Assembly (NCBI GenBank): GCA_017399765.1
Contig: JAFQBH010000029.1
Coordinates: 1 to 58,586 of the forward strand
DNA from: Oscillospiraceae bacterium
GTDB taxonomy: Bacteria > Bacillota > Clostridia > Oscillospirales > Ruminococcaceae
Direction of reading: 5' to 3'
Length of the DNA stretch: 58,586 nt
Shown: one piece after another, positions 41,287 to 51,700 of the stretch
How the letters are laid out: each line of letters opens with the position of its first letter
How positions within the stretch are numbered: the stretch's first letter is position 1
The notes under the pieces: model-generated
The model's database searches: none
What the model saw: the letters and a program-made list of their open reading frames with translations, nothing else
Told to the model about the DNA's origin: nothing
Position numbers and translations under genes: made by a program

Positions 41287-44200
41287 AACTCAAAAACGAA
41301 TAGAAGCATACCGGGAACTTCTTCCGGGACTTAGAGAAAAGGTGACGGCGGTGGCATTTTTGCTTGCGCTTTCTGTAATCATGCTCACTTCCGCTTCCTA
41401 TGCTTGGCTCACAATTTCCCGAGCCCCGGAAGTTACCGCCGTGAGCACGAACATTGCAGCAAATGGAAGCCTTGAAATTGCTTTGGCAACCGGCGACGGA
41501 AAAACCGCACCCGGAGAATCACAAGTTGGGGATTCAAGCGCTGCGGAAGGGCAAAACATAAAAGACGCAAATATCACTTGGGGTAACCTTATTAACCTTA
41601 ACGACCCCACCTATGGTTTGCAGAATCTTGTTTTAAGACCGGCACAGCTTAACACAACTTCGCTTCTTGAAAGCCCGCTTTACGGTGCGGAATATAAAGA
41701 AGACGGACGAGTTGAAAAACTCACAAGTGACTTTGGTTATGCAATGTGGGTTCCTCCTGAAGGCAACAAACCCGGATATTTTGGTATTGGCGATGAGTAT
41801 GGTGTCCGCGCAATTTCTTCAAAAAAAATTGAAGCTGTCGGTGCGGCGGTTACATATCTGGAGCTTTTGGGAGAAGCTAAATCAAAAAACCTTGCTGCGC
41901 AAACGGCATATACGAATATTGTTGCAGGTGGTAACAACAACCCATACATGAAGTCGCTGGCGAATATTATGGGTAAATATATGACAGACAACATGGACAA
42001 TGACGGAACGTATAACAATCCGGAAGTTAATGTAGCAGACATAAATAATCTTATAAGTTTGTACGAAGAATTTCTGGAAGTTATTGATATAGAGGTCGAA
42101 GCCATTGCGGATCTGGCAAATGTGCAATTGTTTTTATTACATGGTGAAGGCGGTTATACTCCATACACAAAGGAAACGATTTATGAAGCAAAAACATCCG
42201 CAAATCTTGCAAAAAATGATATAACGATTTCTAATCTTGAGGGACTTCTCAATGATAAAACGAAGATAGAAAATGGTTTGGTAACACTGAAAGGACTTTC
42301 TTCTTCAGGAGAAAAGATATATTGGGATACTCATAATATGAATAATGTCATCAACTCTCTTGTCAATGTTGGCGAATGTGAAATGCATGATGGTGTTAAA
42401 ATTAAAAATATCGGTGCAACCGCGGCAATGAACTATTTAGGTGATGGTAACAGCGCTATTATAACGAATGGTGTTCTTTATAATTTTGAACTTCGGACCG
42501 GTGCATATATTTCTGTTAAAGATTTGGTTATAACTGTATCTGCAAAGCGTAGTATTATAAACATGAAAGATAAAGAAGTCAAGACGAATGTTTATACTTC
42601 TGCAAGCAAAGCGGGATATAATTTATTCGACAACGACCTTGCCGTTACTGAAGGAATGAATGACGGTAGCTATAAAGGCGGCAAAGAAATCGTTGAGGAT
42701 ACCTATGGCCTGGCTGTTGACCTTTGGGTTCGTACAAACTCTGCGGGAAGCTATCTTACTCTTGAGGGTAACGTTCTTACAAGTTCCGAAGACGTTGAAG
42801 CAACAGGCAAAGACGCAAACGGAAATATAGTTGATATTTATACTGTTACGATTTCCGAAACAGATGAAGAAACGGGTGGAACGGTTTCCTATTCAATGGA
42901 TGTCTATAAATCACATGAGACTATAACCAATCCGGACGATGGGCAGCAAGTTGAAAAGGAATATTGGCATTCTGCAGAAACACATACGATTATTACTGAC
43001 GAAGAGCTTGGAGGGAAAACACCTACAAGAAAGATCGAAACGGTAGTTACCGTTATCGGTTATGAAGGTGAAAACCGTATCTGGGGTGAAAATGAATTGA
43101 TTTCAACCGATGCGACGACCCAGGGCGGCGGCAGCTGTTATGTTTACTATGCGGACAGCCCCGAGGATATGGAAAGATCCCTTAAGCTTTTGGAATCTTT
43201 CAAAGTTGTTTTTGTCGGGGGTAATGGACAAAAACTTGCAACGGCCGGAATGGATACAGAAAGATATTTCGCTGAAAGCGGTCGAGTAACGGTTCCGCTT
43301 GTGCTGGAGGCAAATGACAGTATAGACCTTGGTGAGGATTATACAGGAAATACTGTCTATGGTATTACCGCTCTTGAACAGAACGAACCTACAAGAATTA
43401 CCGCAATTGTTTATCTTGATGGTACAAAGCTCGGGAACAGCGAAGTTCTTTCCGCTTCGGATATTCAGGGACAGCTCAATATCCAGTTCGGAAGCAGCCA
43501 GTCTTTGGAACCTATTGAAAACGAAGACCTTGCAGGAAAAACTCTTACCGTAAGCGCAAGCGTAGATAAAATTACATTTGATTATGATACGGAAACAGGA
43601 CCGATGACTTCAACATTTACGGTAAATGTTGACGGATATGAGCCGGATGCGGTAAAAGCATATCTTATCAGAAGAGTAAGTGCCACCCAAGGCTCGCGTG
43701 AAGCAGAGTTGACTTTTGATGGAAGCGGAAACACGTGGACTTGTGAATATGAATTCACCACTCCTGGAGTTTATATTTTACGCACCGTAAACCTTGATGG
43801 TACGGACCACGATCTTGCTCCGGATAATTTGCCGACAGTAACAGTAAAAGGTTTTGCAATACGGAGCTTTAATTGCGACCAGGCAACGGGTAACTATGTT
43901 AACATTATGACCGCAGAAAACTCCGCAACGCTTGATTTGAACCTTCAGTTTTCAACGGAAGACCCAAGCAAGATGCCGACTGCTGTCCAGGCAAGATTCC
44001 TCAGTGAAAACGGCGCAGTCAACGCGGATTTCGTTTATAACCAGACTAACCAAACATGGAAAGCAAAAGCAACTTTCCACAGTTCCGGTGAATATACACT
44101 TCAATATATAGTTCTCGATGGTGAAATCAAAGAACTTGATTCGACCATGTGGCAGACAGCAAGCATCACCCTTGGTATGAAAGTTGCTGTTTATTCTTCA

Positions 44201-45829
44201 AGCCCGAAACAGTTCAAATATGTTCCGAGTGAAATGGCGGATAATGAGAAACTTCTTGATATGGAAGTTACGATCATGGATAACGCTGGAAATGAAATTA
44301 CCGGTCTTTCCGGAGCAAAACTTTTCTATACAATGAAAGGTTCCACCAACAAAATGGATACGGACCTTATCTGGAACGGAAGATATTATGCAGGTGAACT
44401 TGCAACAACGGGACCCGGTATCTGGCAGTTCAACAGGGTTGAAGTAAAAATTGGAGAAAAGACCAACAATCTTACTGTTGCAACGGAATCTCCGACATTT
44501 ACCATTCTTTCTCCGGAACCGCCGGAATATGTTAGACACAACACAGTTTCTTATCAGTATAAACCTAACAACGATGCAACGATGAACGTTTTAATCAGCA
44601 ACTCTTCTGCAGCAACCGTTCAGGCATACATTGTTAAAAATGGTGCGGCCGAAGGAACTTGGGTTAATGGTGTTATCGGTCAAGAAGATACTACTGGCGG
44701 AAAACCTGCGAACTATTGGAATTTTAAAGTTCCTACTGATGCAAACGGTTATCAGGACGGCCGTTGGAATCTTACAACGCTTCGCCTTTGGAACGTATTT
44801 GCTGCGGATGGAACAGCTTACACCGAAGAAACGCCGCTTGAAATTGATGTTTCCAATGAAAACAACAAGACAAAGGTTGTAAGTAGGGTTTTTGTAAGCT
44901 TTGCTGAAGATAAGAGTTACAATTTCGGTAGGGAAGGCGGAAAAACAGACGGAAAAGTAACCGGCGCGTTTATGGATAGCTACACAGTTTCCGGAATCAG
45001 CGTCAATATTCAGGACTTTGAGAATCAGAAGATTGATGGTATCAGCGATGTAAAACTTAGTTTCACTTATGAAAATAACTCCCAAAAATACGGCGGATAC
45101 ACAGGTGTAACAAATGCGAACGCAGACTTTAATATAACATTGACAAATAGCGATGACTATGGAATTAATTTTGTCCAGAGCGGAAGCCATACATTGCAGT
45201 ATGCCGGAAGCTGGACAACGACTTTCAGCTTCAAAGTCGGAAGTCAGACTATGACTTACAGCGGAGACAGTCTTCCCGCAAATGCACCTGTTTATACCGT
45301 AAGTTCCGTAACGCCGAGCGTAACTGTTTCGTCGATAAGTCCGTCAGGAACGATTAAAACAACAATATCGTACTCAGGTACGGAACCGAATGGTAATTAT
45401 ACATATGGCAATGAGGTAACAAACGGTGCAATTTCCGGTAAGCCATACGAATGGAATGCTTATGCTTCTGCAAAGGATCAAGGTACTGGTGATGCAGGTT
45501 TTGAATTGCCGACCATTACTTTTGCTGCGTCCGGATTAAATTCTGTTGACATACTTGAATTTACGATTCCGGCGGGTAGCAGCAATGTCCTAAATGTTTC
45601 TATAACAGGAAATGGTAATAATACAAAAACATTGGGAAGCCTAAGTGTATATAAGGAAAAGTCAGGTTGCGTGACATATACTGTTTATCAGTATAACGGA
45701 CATGGAACCATTAAGATTTCTGAAGTTGCGGTAAAACATAATAACGAAACCTATACGATATACTTGGAAAACCCGATTACCGTTTACAACCCATCTTCTA
45801 TACCCAATAGCCCTATATCTAATAGTTAA
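41276..45829 (+). CDS. 1517-residue SipW-type surface protein
   Basis: After a basic N-terminus and one helix the junction reads SASYAWLTIS (YAW at 42-44). The following part (EVTAVSTNIAANGSLE, ITWGNLINL, YGVRAIS, VDLWVRTNSAGS, AIVYLDGTKL) is the same domain as in the 769-residue protein at 26.8 kb, again split by a largely helical insertion (about 185-390). From about 770 to the end there are several beta-sandwich units of some 100-150 residues with few cysteines, of Ig-like appearance. There is no visible C-terminal anchor. It is likely a long fibre or adhesin attached through the shared N-terminal domain. Confidence 0.78.
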   Translation: MVTETQKRIEAYRELLPGLREKVTAVAFLLALSVIMLTSASYAWLTISRAPEVTAVSTNIAANGSLEIALATGDGKTAPGESQVGDSSAAEGQNIKDANITWGNLINLNDPTYGLQNLVLRPAQLNTTSLLESPLYGAEYKEDGRVEKLTSDFGYAMWVPPEGNKPGYFGIGDEYGVRAISSKKIEAVGAAVTYLELLGEAKSKNLAAQTAYTNIVAGGNNNPYMKSLANIMGKYMTDNMDNDGTYNNPEVNVADINNLISLYEEFLEVIDIEVEAIADLANVQLFLLHGEGGYTPYTKETIYEAKTSANLAKNDITISNLEGLLNDKTKIENGLVTLKGLSSSGEKIYWDTHNMNNVINSLVNVGECEMHDGVKIKNIGATAAMNYLGDGNSAIITNGVLYNFELRTGAYISVKDLVITVSAKRSIINMKDKEVKTNVYTSASKAGYNLFDNDLAVTEGMNDGSYKGGKEIVEDTYGLAVDLWVRTNSAGSYLTLEGNVLTSSEDVEATGKDANGNIVDIYTVTISETDEETGGTVSYSMDVYKSHETITNPDDGQQVEKEYWHSAETHTIITDEELGGKTPTRKIETVVTVIGYEGENRIWGENELISTDATTQGGGSCYVYYADSPEDMERSLKLLESFKVVFVGGNGQKLATAGMDTERYFAESGRVTVPLVLEANDSIDLGEDYTGNTVYGITALEQNEPTRITAIVYLDGTKLGNSEVLSASDIQGQLNIQFGSSQSLEPIENEDLAGKTLTVSASVDKITFDYDTETGPMTSTFTVNVDGYEPDAVKAYLIRRVSATQGSREAELTFDGSGNTWTCEYEFTTPGVYILRTVNLDGTDHDLAPDNLPTVTVKGFAIRSFNCDQATGNYVNIMTAENSATLDLNLQFSTEDPSKMPTAVQARFLSENGAVNADFVYNQTNQTWKAKATFHSSGEYTLQYIVLDGEIKELDSTMWQTASITLGMKVAVYSSSPKQFKYVPSEMADNEKLLDMEVTIMDNAGNEITGLSGAKLFYTMKGSTNKMDTDLIWNGRYYAGELATTGPGIWQFNRVEVKIGEKTNNLTVATESPTFTILSPEPPEYVRHNTVSYQYKPNNDATMNVLISNSSAATVQAYIVKNGAAEGTWVNGVIGQEDTTGGKPANYWNFKVPTDANGYQDGRWNLTTLRLWNVFAADGTAYTEETPLEIDVSNENNKTKVVSRVFVSFAEDKSYNFGREGGKTDGKVTGAFMDSYTVSGISVNIQDFENQKIDGISDVKLSFTYENNSQKYGGYTGVTNANADFNITLTNSDDYGINFVQSGSHTLQYAGSWTTTFSFKVGSQTMTYSGDSLPANAPVYTVSSVTPSVTVSSISPSGTIKTTISYSGTEPNGNYTYGNEVTNGAISGKPYEWNAYASAKDQGTGDAGFELPTITFAASGLNSVDILEFTIPAGSSNVLNVSITGNGNNTKTLGSLSVYKEKSGCVTYTVYQYNGHGTIKISEVAVKHNNETYTIYLENPITVYNPSSIPNSPISNS

Positions 45830-45832
45830 GAA

Positions 45833-45864
45833 CTTCGCTCCTCCCTTTTCCGGGAGGAGCGAAG
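45833..45864. other. Intercistronic hairpin after the 1517-residue protein gene
   Basis: A perfect 13-bp stem CTTCGCTCCTCCC/GGGAGGAGCGAAG is followed by AAAAAAT, not a T-run. Probably stabilizes the upstream mRNA or attenuates. Confidence 0.6.
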
Positions 45865-45901
45865 AAAAAATAATGACCAGATATTTTTACTGGAGGAGAA
45901 A

Positions 45902-46630
45902 ATGATAAACGAAGCGATAATTGCTATTGTTGAAGCCGGATTATCAAGTACATTTTACGATATTTTCTTTGCCCTCGGTTTTGTTTCGGTTCTTTGTGGT
46001 TTGGTCTGGTTCGGAAAGAAACTTGATTTTCCAATGAAGAACGTGGCTATTCTTGTTTGCATTGTATATCCGCTTGTTGTTTTGTGGATGTTCATCATGT
46101 TCTGGATGGAATCCGGATTTAAGGAATGGGGCGGGAACAACATTGTAAGGATTTTTGTATATGTGCCGCTTATAGCACTTCCGGTTGCAAAATTTCTGAA
46201 GATAGAAGGGGACAGGGCGCTAAGTCTTCTTTCCTTTGCGCCTCTTCTTGTTCATGGAGTAAGCCATTTCGGATGTGTTTTTGCGGGTTGTTGCCACGGA
46301 TATCAATGGATTTACGGCATATATAATTCGTTGTTCTGTGACTATAGATTCCCAATACAGCCGATAGAAGCTCTTACTGCCGTTGCGATAGTTTTTTATT
46401 TGTTTTACAGAGCAAAAAAGAGGAACTACGTTCCGGACGGCCTTGAATATCCGGTAATGCTTGTTCTTTTCGGTTCAACAAGATTTTTGTTTGAATTTTT
46501 AAGGGACAACGAAAAAATGTTCTGGGGTATATCGAACCTTGCGATACATGCACTGTTCATGTTTGTAGTAGGAATTATATGGATCATAGTTGCAAAGAAA
46601 AAATCGGAAACAAAATTAAAAATTTTTTGA
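45902..46630 (+). CDS. Lgt-like membrane protein with altered active site
   Basis: The 242-residue polytopic membrane protein resembles prolipoprotein diacylglyceryl transferase. It has about seven helices, the central GCVFAGCCHG block, PIQPIEAL and the C-terminal RFLFEFLRDNE. The Arg that opens the central motif in relatives (R-x-GC...GCC) appears as His (SHFGC). Lgt adds lipid to the lipobox Cys of exported proteins, but none of the SipW-type proteins nearby has a lipobox. It may lipidate another target or have a changed function. The ATG follows TGGAGGAG. Confidence 0.78.
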   Translation: MINEAIIAIVEAGLSSTFYDIFFALGFVSVLCGLVWFGKKLDFPMKNVAILVCIVYPLVVLWMFIMFWMESGFKEWGGNNIVRIFVYVPLIALPVAKFLKIEGDRALSLLSFAPLLVHGVSHFGCVFAGCCHGYQWIYGIYNSLFCDYRFPIQPIEALTAVAIVFYLFYRAKKRNYVPDGLEYPVMLVLFGSTRFLFEFLRDNEKMFWGISNLAIHALFMFVVGIIWIIVAKKKSETKLKIF

Positions 46631-46651
46631 TTGTGAAAGGGGTGTGCCGCT

Positions 46652-48565
46652 TTGTATGACGTAATAAATAAACATTTTGCCCGGCTTCTGGCGGTGCTCC
46701 TTGCCTTTGTGCTTGCTTTTTCCGGCGCGGTTTCCGCTTTTGCTGACGAAACAAGCGAAGCGGAAATTTCTTCCGAAACAGAAAGCGCCGCTGCGGACGA
46801 GAGCACTGTTTCGGAAGAAACCGCTTCTGAGGTTGTTCCCGAAACAAGAACCGCAAGCGGTTCCTGCGGACCAAACCTTTCCTGGAGTTTTTCTGCCGGG
46901 ACGCTTACAATTTCCGGTTCAGGAGCAATGGATGATTTTCCGGAAAGCACTTTTGCTCCCTGGTATGGGTTCAGAGATGAAATTGTAAGGCTTAACCTTC
47001 CGAGCGGGCTTACTTCCGTCGGCGACCTTGCGTTTTATGAATGTAAAAATCTTACCGCGGTAACTATCCCTTCTTCTGTAACGAACATCGGAAGATATTC
47101 TTTCACCTATTGTTCCGGAATGAAGATATTAAGCCTTGGAAACGGGGTTAAAACCATTGAAGAAGCCGCTTTTTCCGATTGTTATGCCCTTACATCTTTA
47201 AGTTTGCCGAACGGTCTTCAGACCATAGGTCAGGAAGCTTTTTACCGCTGTGAATCCATAACGACGGTAACGATTCCGGCAAGCGTAACAAAAATCGGAA
47301 TGCTTGCTTTCGGTTACTGCAAAAATCTTGTAAGCGCGACGGTTAATGCAAACGTTTCCGAAATTCCGGAATTTATGTTCTATAAATGTCAGAAACTTTC
47401 TTCCATAAAAATTCCGGACAGCGTTGAAAACATCGGCGACAACTCTTTCCGCGGCTGCGACAACCTTGGTTCGGTTTATTATAACGGCGAAAATATGTCT
47501 GTCGGAAAAATCCACGATGCCCTTGACGACGAGGTTGCCGGTTTTGAAGGCACCGGTTCTGTAAGCGAAGGCGAAATTTCCGGCTCGGTAAGTTCCGGAA
47601 CCACTTATGAAAAAGAGGACGGTTCTTTCACCCAGGAAAATACGACCGTTACAGAAACCGAAAAAACAACCGTTTCAACAACGATAACGACGGATTATAC
47701 CGTTGTAATGCCGGAAGAAATTACGGGAGAAACCCTTCCGGAAGTTTCGGAAGGAAATTCGAGCGTTGATATAAGCATTTCCGTAAAAGATGATCAGGGC
47801 TGGACGGAAGTTATTGAAGAAACCGAAAAAGTTCTTGACAAGCATGGTCACAACAATGACGGAAGTGAAAAACACGTCAACATTTCACTTTATCTTGATG
47901 AAAGCGGAACAATAGACAGCGGTTTTATTGAAGCCATCGCAGGAAAAGATGTTACCGTAACCGTTATGGCTTCCGACGGTTCTGTTTGGAAGATCGACGG
48001 AAAAAACGTTGATACTGCGGAACTTTCCGGTGAATATAACCTTGCTTATGTTATAGAAGCTGTCCCCCCCGAAGTTTGCGCAGATTTTGGAGTGAGCACC
48101 GCATTCGTGCTCAAATTCCTCGCTCCTGCTCAAATCAATGCGGAGGTGCTCATTTACATAGGAACGCCTTTCGGCAGACAGAACGCAACTCTTTTCCAGA
48201 AAAACAAAGAACTTGACCGTCTGCAAAGCGTTGTTGTGGACAACGAAGGCTATGCTCATTTTTACCTTGGTTCCGTAAGTGAAAAAACAGAATATTATAT
48301 CGCAATGAACCTTCCGGATGCGGCCGGGGAAGCTCTTATTCCGGAAAACATGCTTGCGGAATACGGCAACCCGGAATATATCGAACCGATTAAATATGAG
48401 ATAACGGGAAGAACCTCTTCCTGGGGAATGAATCTTGGCCAGGTAATGGGAATTCTCGGCGGGGTTATGGCAGGAGTTGTAATTCTGGTTGGCGGAATTA
48501 TGTTTATCTGGAACAGGCAGCGCCTTAAAAACGGTTATGTACCGAAATTTGACGACGAAGAATAA
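46652..48565 (+). CDS. LRR (BspA-type) surface protein with membrane anchor
   Basis: The 637-residue protein starts at TTG 46652 after GAAAGGGG. A classical signal peptide (ending VSAFA near 31) is followed by a Glu/Ser-rich stretch. BspA-type leucine-rich repeats (about 85-290) follow, with units of the form LxxVTIPSSVTxIGxxAFxxC. A Thr-rich beta region comes next. A C-terminal membrane helix (about 598-622) with a short charged tail anchors it. It has no SipW-type motif, so it is exported by the ordinary route. Likely an adhesin or binding protein at the end of the cluster. Confidence 0.82.
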   Translation: MYDVINKHFARLLAVLLAFVLAFSGAVSAFADETSEAEISSETESAAADESTVSEETASEVVPETRTASGSCGPNLSWSFSAGTLTISGSGAMDDFPESTFAPWYGFRDEIVRLNLPSGLTSVGDLAFYECKNLTAVTIPSSVTNIGRYSFTYCSGMKILSLGNGVKTIEEAAFSDCYALTSLSLPNGLQTIGQEAFYRCESITTVTIPASVTKIGMLAFGYCKNLVSATVNANVSEIPEFMFYKCQKLSSIKIPDSVENIGDNSFRGCDNLGSVYYNGENMSVGKIHDALDDEVAGFEGTGSVSEGEISGSVSSGTTYEKEDGSFTQENTTVTETEKTTVSTTITTDYTVVMPEEITGETLPEVSEGNSSVDISISVKDDQGWTEVIEETEKVLDKHGHNNDGSEKHVNISLYLDESGTIDSGFIEAIAGKDVTVTVMASDGSVWKIDGKNVDTAELSGEYNLAYVIEAVPPEVCADFGVSTAFVLKFLAPAQINAEVLIYIGTPFGRQNATLFQKNKELDRLQSVVVDNEGYAHFYLGSVSEKTEYYIAMNLPDAAGEALIPENMLAEYGNPEYIEPIKYEITGRTSSWGMNLGQVMGILGGVMAGVVILVGGIMFIWNRQRLKNGYVPKFDDEE

Positions 48566-48571
48566 AACGAT

Positions 48572-48606
48572 AAAACACCCGAAAATTTTTCGGGTGTTTT
48601 CTTTAT
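48572..48606 (+). terminator. Terminator at the end of the surface cluster
   Basis: A perfect stem AAAACACCCGAAAA/TTTTTCGGGTGTTTT is followed by CTTT. Confidence 0.9.
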
Positions 48607-48760
48607 AATATTAAAGAAAGGCATAAAAAACTGTTGCATATCAAATAAAAGTGTGATAAACTAACAATGTATAATTATGGCTTGTATTGCGCCCTTTTTT
48701 AGGAAATGCAAAACGGCCGGAGGTATATGTGTTTTCACACACTAAATCACAGGAGGAGAT

Positions 48761-51700
48761 ATGATGAAAACTAAAACACCGATTTTGTCGCGTTGTTTGG
48801 CAATGCTCCTTGCATTGGTACTTTCCTTTGCCAATGTTCCGGGCCTTGTTCTTACTGCATTCGCGGCAGAAGAAATTTCTGTTTCTGTAAGTTCTGTTAT
48901 TGCAGATAACTATGAACTTAACGACGCAGAAGAAACAATTCTGAAATCCGGTTACCTTGCGGGAGACGAAACAATCGAATACGTACTTCCCGAAAAAACC
49001 GTTTCGGTTGACGTTGACGAAAAAGTAATTACAGCTTTGGATTCCAACGGCTGGAAAGCAACCACCGCTCTTATCAAAGTTGGCCAAGAGGTTAAAGAAG
49101 AAGTAACCATCACTGGCGGCGAAGGCAAATATGAATATGGTGAAAAAGCTTTCTCCGTAGAAGTTATTTATGTTTATAAAGCAGAAGTTGCTGCGGAAAA
49201 ACAGGAAGAACTTCTTAATGCTGTAAAAGATATCCAGAAAGGCATTGAGCTTCTTGAAATTATAAAAGGACAGGAAGACAACCTTGGTGTTCTTACACTC
49301 GCTTTGGAAGAAGAACTTGTAAAATATGCAGATAATGGTATTCCCAACAGTGCGGGCCTTGATTTGAATTTTGGAGAAAAAGTCAAAGCGGCTATTTACG
49401 CGCTTGATGACCAGCTTTCTGAAAAAGGAAAACTCAACCTTGTTCAGGTAATTGATGATTACAGCAAGGCAGCATCCAAAACCGCATATCTTGCAGGCAA
49501 TGGTGAGAAGGTTTATGCAGAAGTAGTGGATTTTGTAAAAAATATTCATGAAATTAATATTGCTTTCGGAACAATGGCAGGAAACCTTTCTCTCTTTATT
49601 CAGAGCGGATGGGTAGAGCAGAGTACCGCAGATGCACTTGTAATGCTCCAGGGAAAATGCGTAGCACTTGAAAATGGTCTTGCCGAAACCGGGGTATATT
49701 ATCCGATAATTGAAGACACGGATCCCGTTCAGTATAAAGATTTTGTTGACGGAAAAGATAACTGGCCTGTTGGCGAAAATGCTGTAATCACCGGCGGCGA
49801 TGCAGCTCTTGATGAAGCAGTTCAGAAAGTTATTTCTGTAACCGAAGTTGAAATCAAAACTCCCCTTACCGTAGCAACCACAACATTTACCGAAAACATG
49901 AGCATGAAAAATGTTACCGTAAACGTTGTTCTTGAAACAGTAAACGGAGATAACGAAGTTGCTCCTCTTGAAGGCGCAACAGCAGAAATTGTTGTTACAT
50001 TTGCAGATAATACCGAAAAAGCAGAAATGCTCGGCGTAATCGAAGGCAAAATCGAAGAAGTTCTTGCAGGATGGGACGCTTATGAAGCTGACCATTACGA
50101 AGCTTCCGAACTTGTTCTTCCCGATGTTCTTATCGAAGATTACGAAACAGACGTAACTTATTCTCCTAAATACTATAACGTAACCGGTGATATTGAAGAA
50201 ACTCTTCCTTACGGTTACAAATTCGTTCTTCCCGTCCATGGAACAGAAGGTCAGGCTTATGACTATACTGTTGACGGTGAAGATTATGCCCAGGGTGAAA
50301 CCATCATCATTGTTAAAGATGTTGAGATTTACAGAACCTCCGGTAAATCTTATACCACCAAAAATCTCTATTCCATTATTGCGGATAACTATGGCGATGA
50401 AATTGCAGACGCAATTCTCGTTTCCGGAGCACTTAAAGGTGATGCAGTAATCAAATACCGCAAACCCGATCCGGCAGATGCCTCCAAACTTGTCGGTCTT
50501 AAAGACGGCGTTGTTACTGCTGAGCCCGAATACAAATCCGATTATAACGGTTACAGCTGGGCACCTTATTCCTATGGTGCAGAAGGAACCGGAAACTTCT
50601 TTGCAGAAGGCGAAAACACCGCTGCATGGACTGAAGATAAAGTAAAAGTTGTTTACAGACTTGACCTTGAAGATTATTCCGCAGCAGAAGTCCAGGAAAT
50701 CCTTGATCTTGCTGAAGCTCTCAGAAGCAAAGCTGCAGATCATAAACATGGTATGGATAGCCTCGCCGGAATTGATGCGCTCGCAGATATTAACGGTACA
50801 ATGCTCAAGAGCGTAAGAAGTATCGTTAAAGACAGAGAAGACTTCAGCGAAGAAGCAAAGACCGCAATCGTTGGAGCTATTTCTAATATCGTTGATAACA
50901 ACGTAGCGGAAAATGGAAGCCTTGTCATTCTTAATATGGTAAACGACTACAACACAAACGGTTTTGCATATTATTATAAGAATTATAACAATATTTATAA
51001 CCAGGTCGATTCCCTTAAGGTTTCTCTTGAAAATCTTGTTGCTTACAGAAATGAACTTCTTGTTCTTATGAATGAGCTTGGCTACGGTTCATATATCGAA
51101 ATTTTCGATAAAGTCATAAATGATCTTGGATCTTACATTGCTTATCTTGAAGAGCCTAATTACGATAAAATCGATACCTCCGATGCAGCTGCTCTTGAAA
51201 AATTTGTAGAAGCAGTTACTGCAGAAAATGCAAGCACGTCCGTAGCAACAGGTTCTCCTTATCTCCTTTCCGAAGGACTTCTTGCAACCGATGAAACCCA
51301 GACTTTCGTCCTTGTAAAAATCGAAGTTCCCGGAAAAGAAACAATCACCATCGAAGGTAACGTTGTTGACCGCGGAACCACCATCGATGCAGATTACGTT
51401 GCTGACCTTGAAAGCAAATTTAACGCTGCGCTTGCAGGAATCGAAAACATTGAGTATTATAAAGCTACCGTTGATGGTAAAGAAATTTCCAAACTTGAAG
51501 ATGATGTTCTCAATTCCCAGGTAACAATCACCTATACTTACACTGCTAAAGAATATGTTGTAAGAATTGCAGGCGAAGAAGACAGAACTGTTACTGTTGA
51601 CAGCCTTACAATTGAACTTCCGGAAGCTCCCGCAGGTTATCGTTATGAATACACCATCGACGGAGAAATCGTTACCAAAGCAACTTATTCTTTCATACCT

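Noticed and set aside
48641-50749. Minus-strand open frame of 702 codons, and similar ones at 51089-53134 and 53303-55192
   Set aside because: All are antisense to the giant surface protein, rich in Phe, Cys and Ile as expected of shadow frames, and none has a ribosome site.
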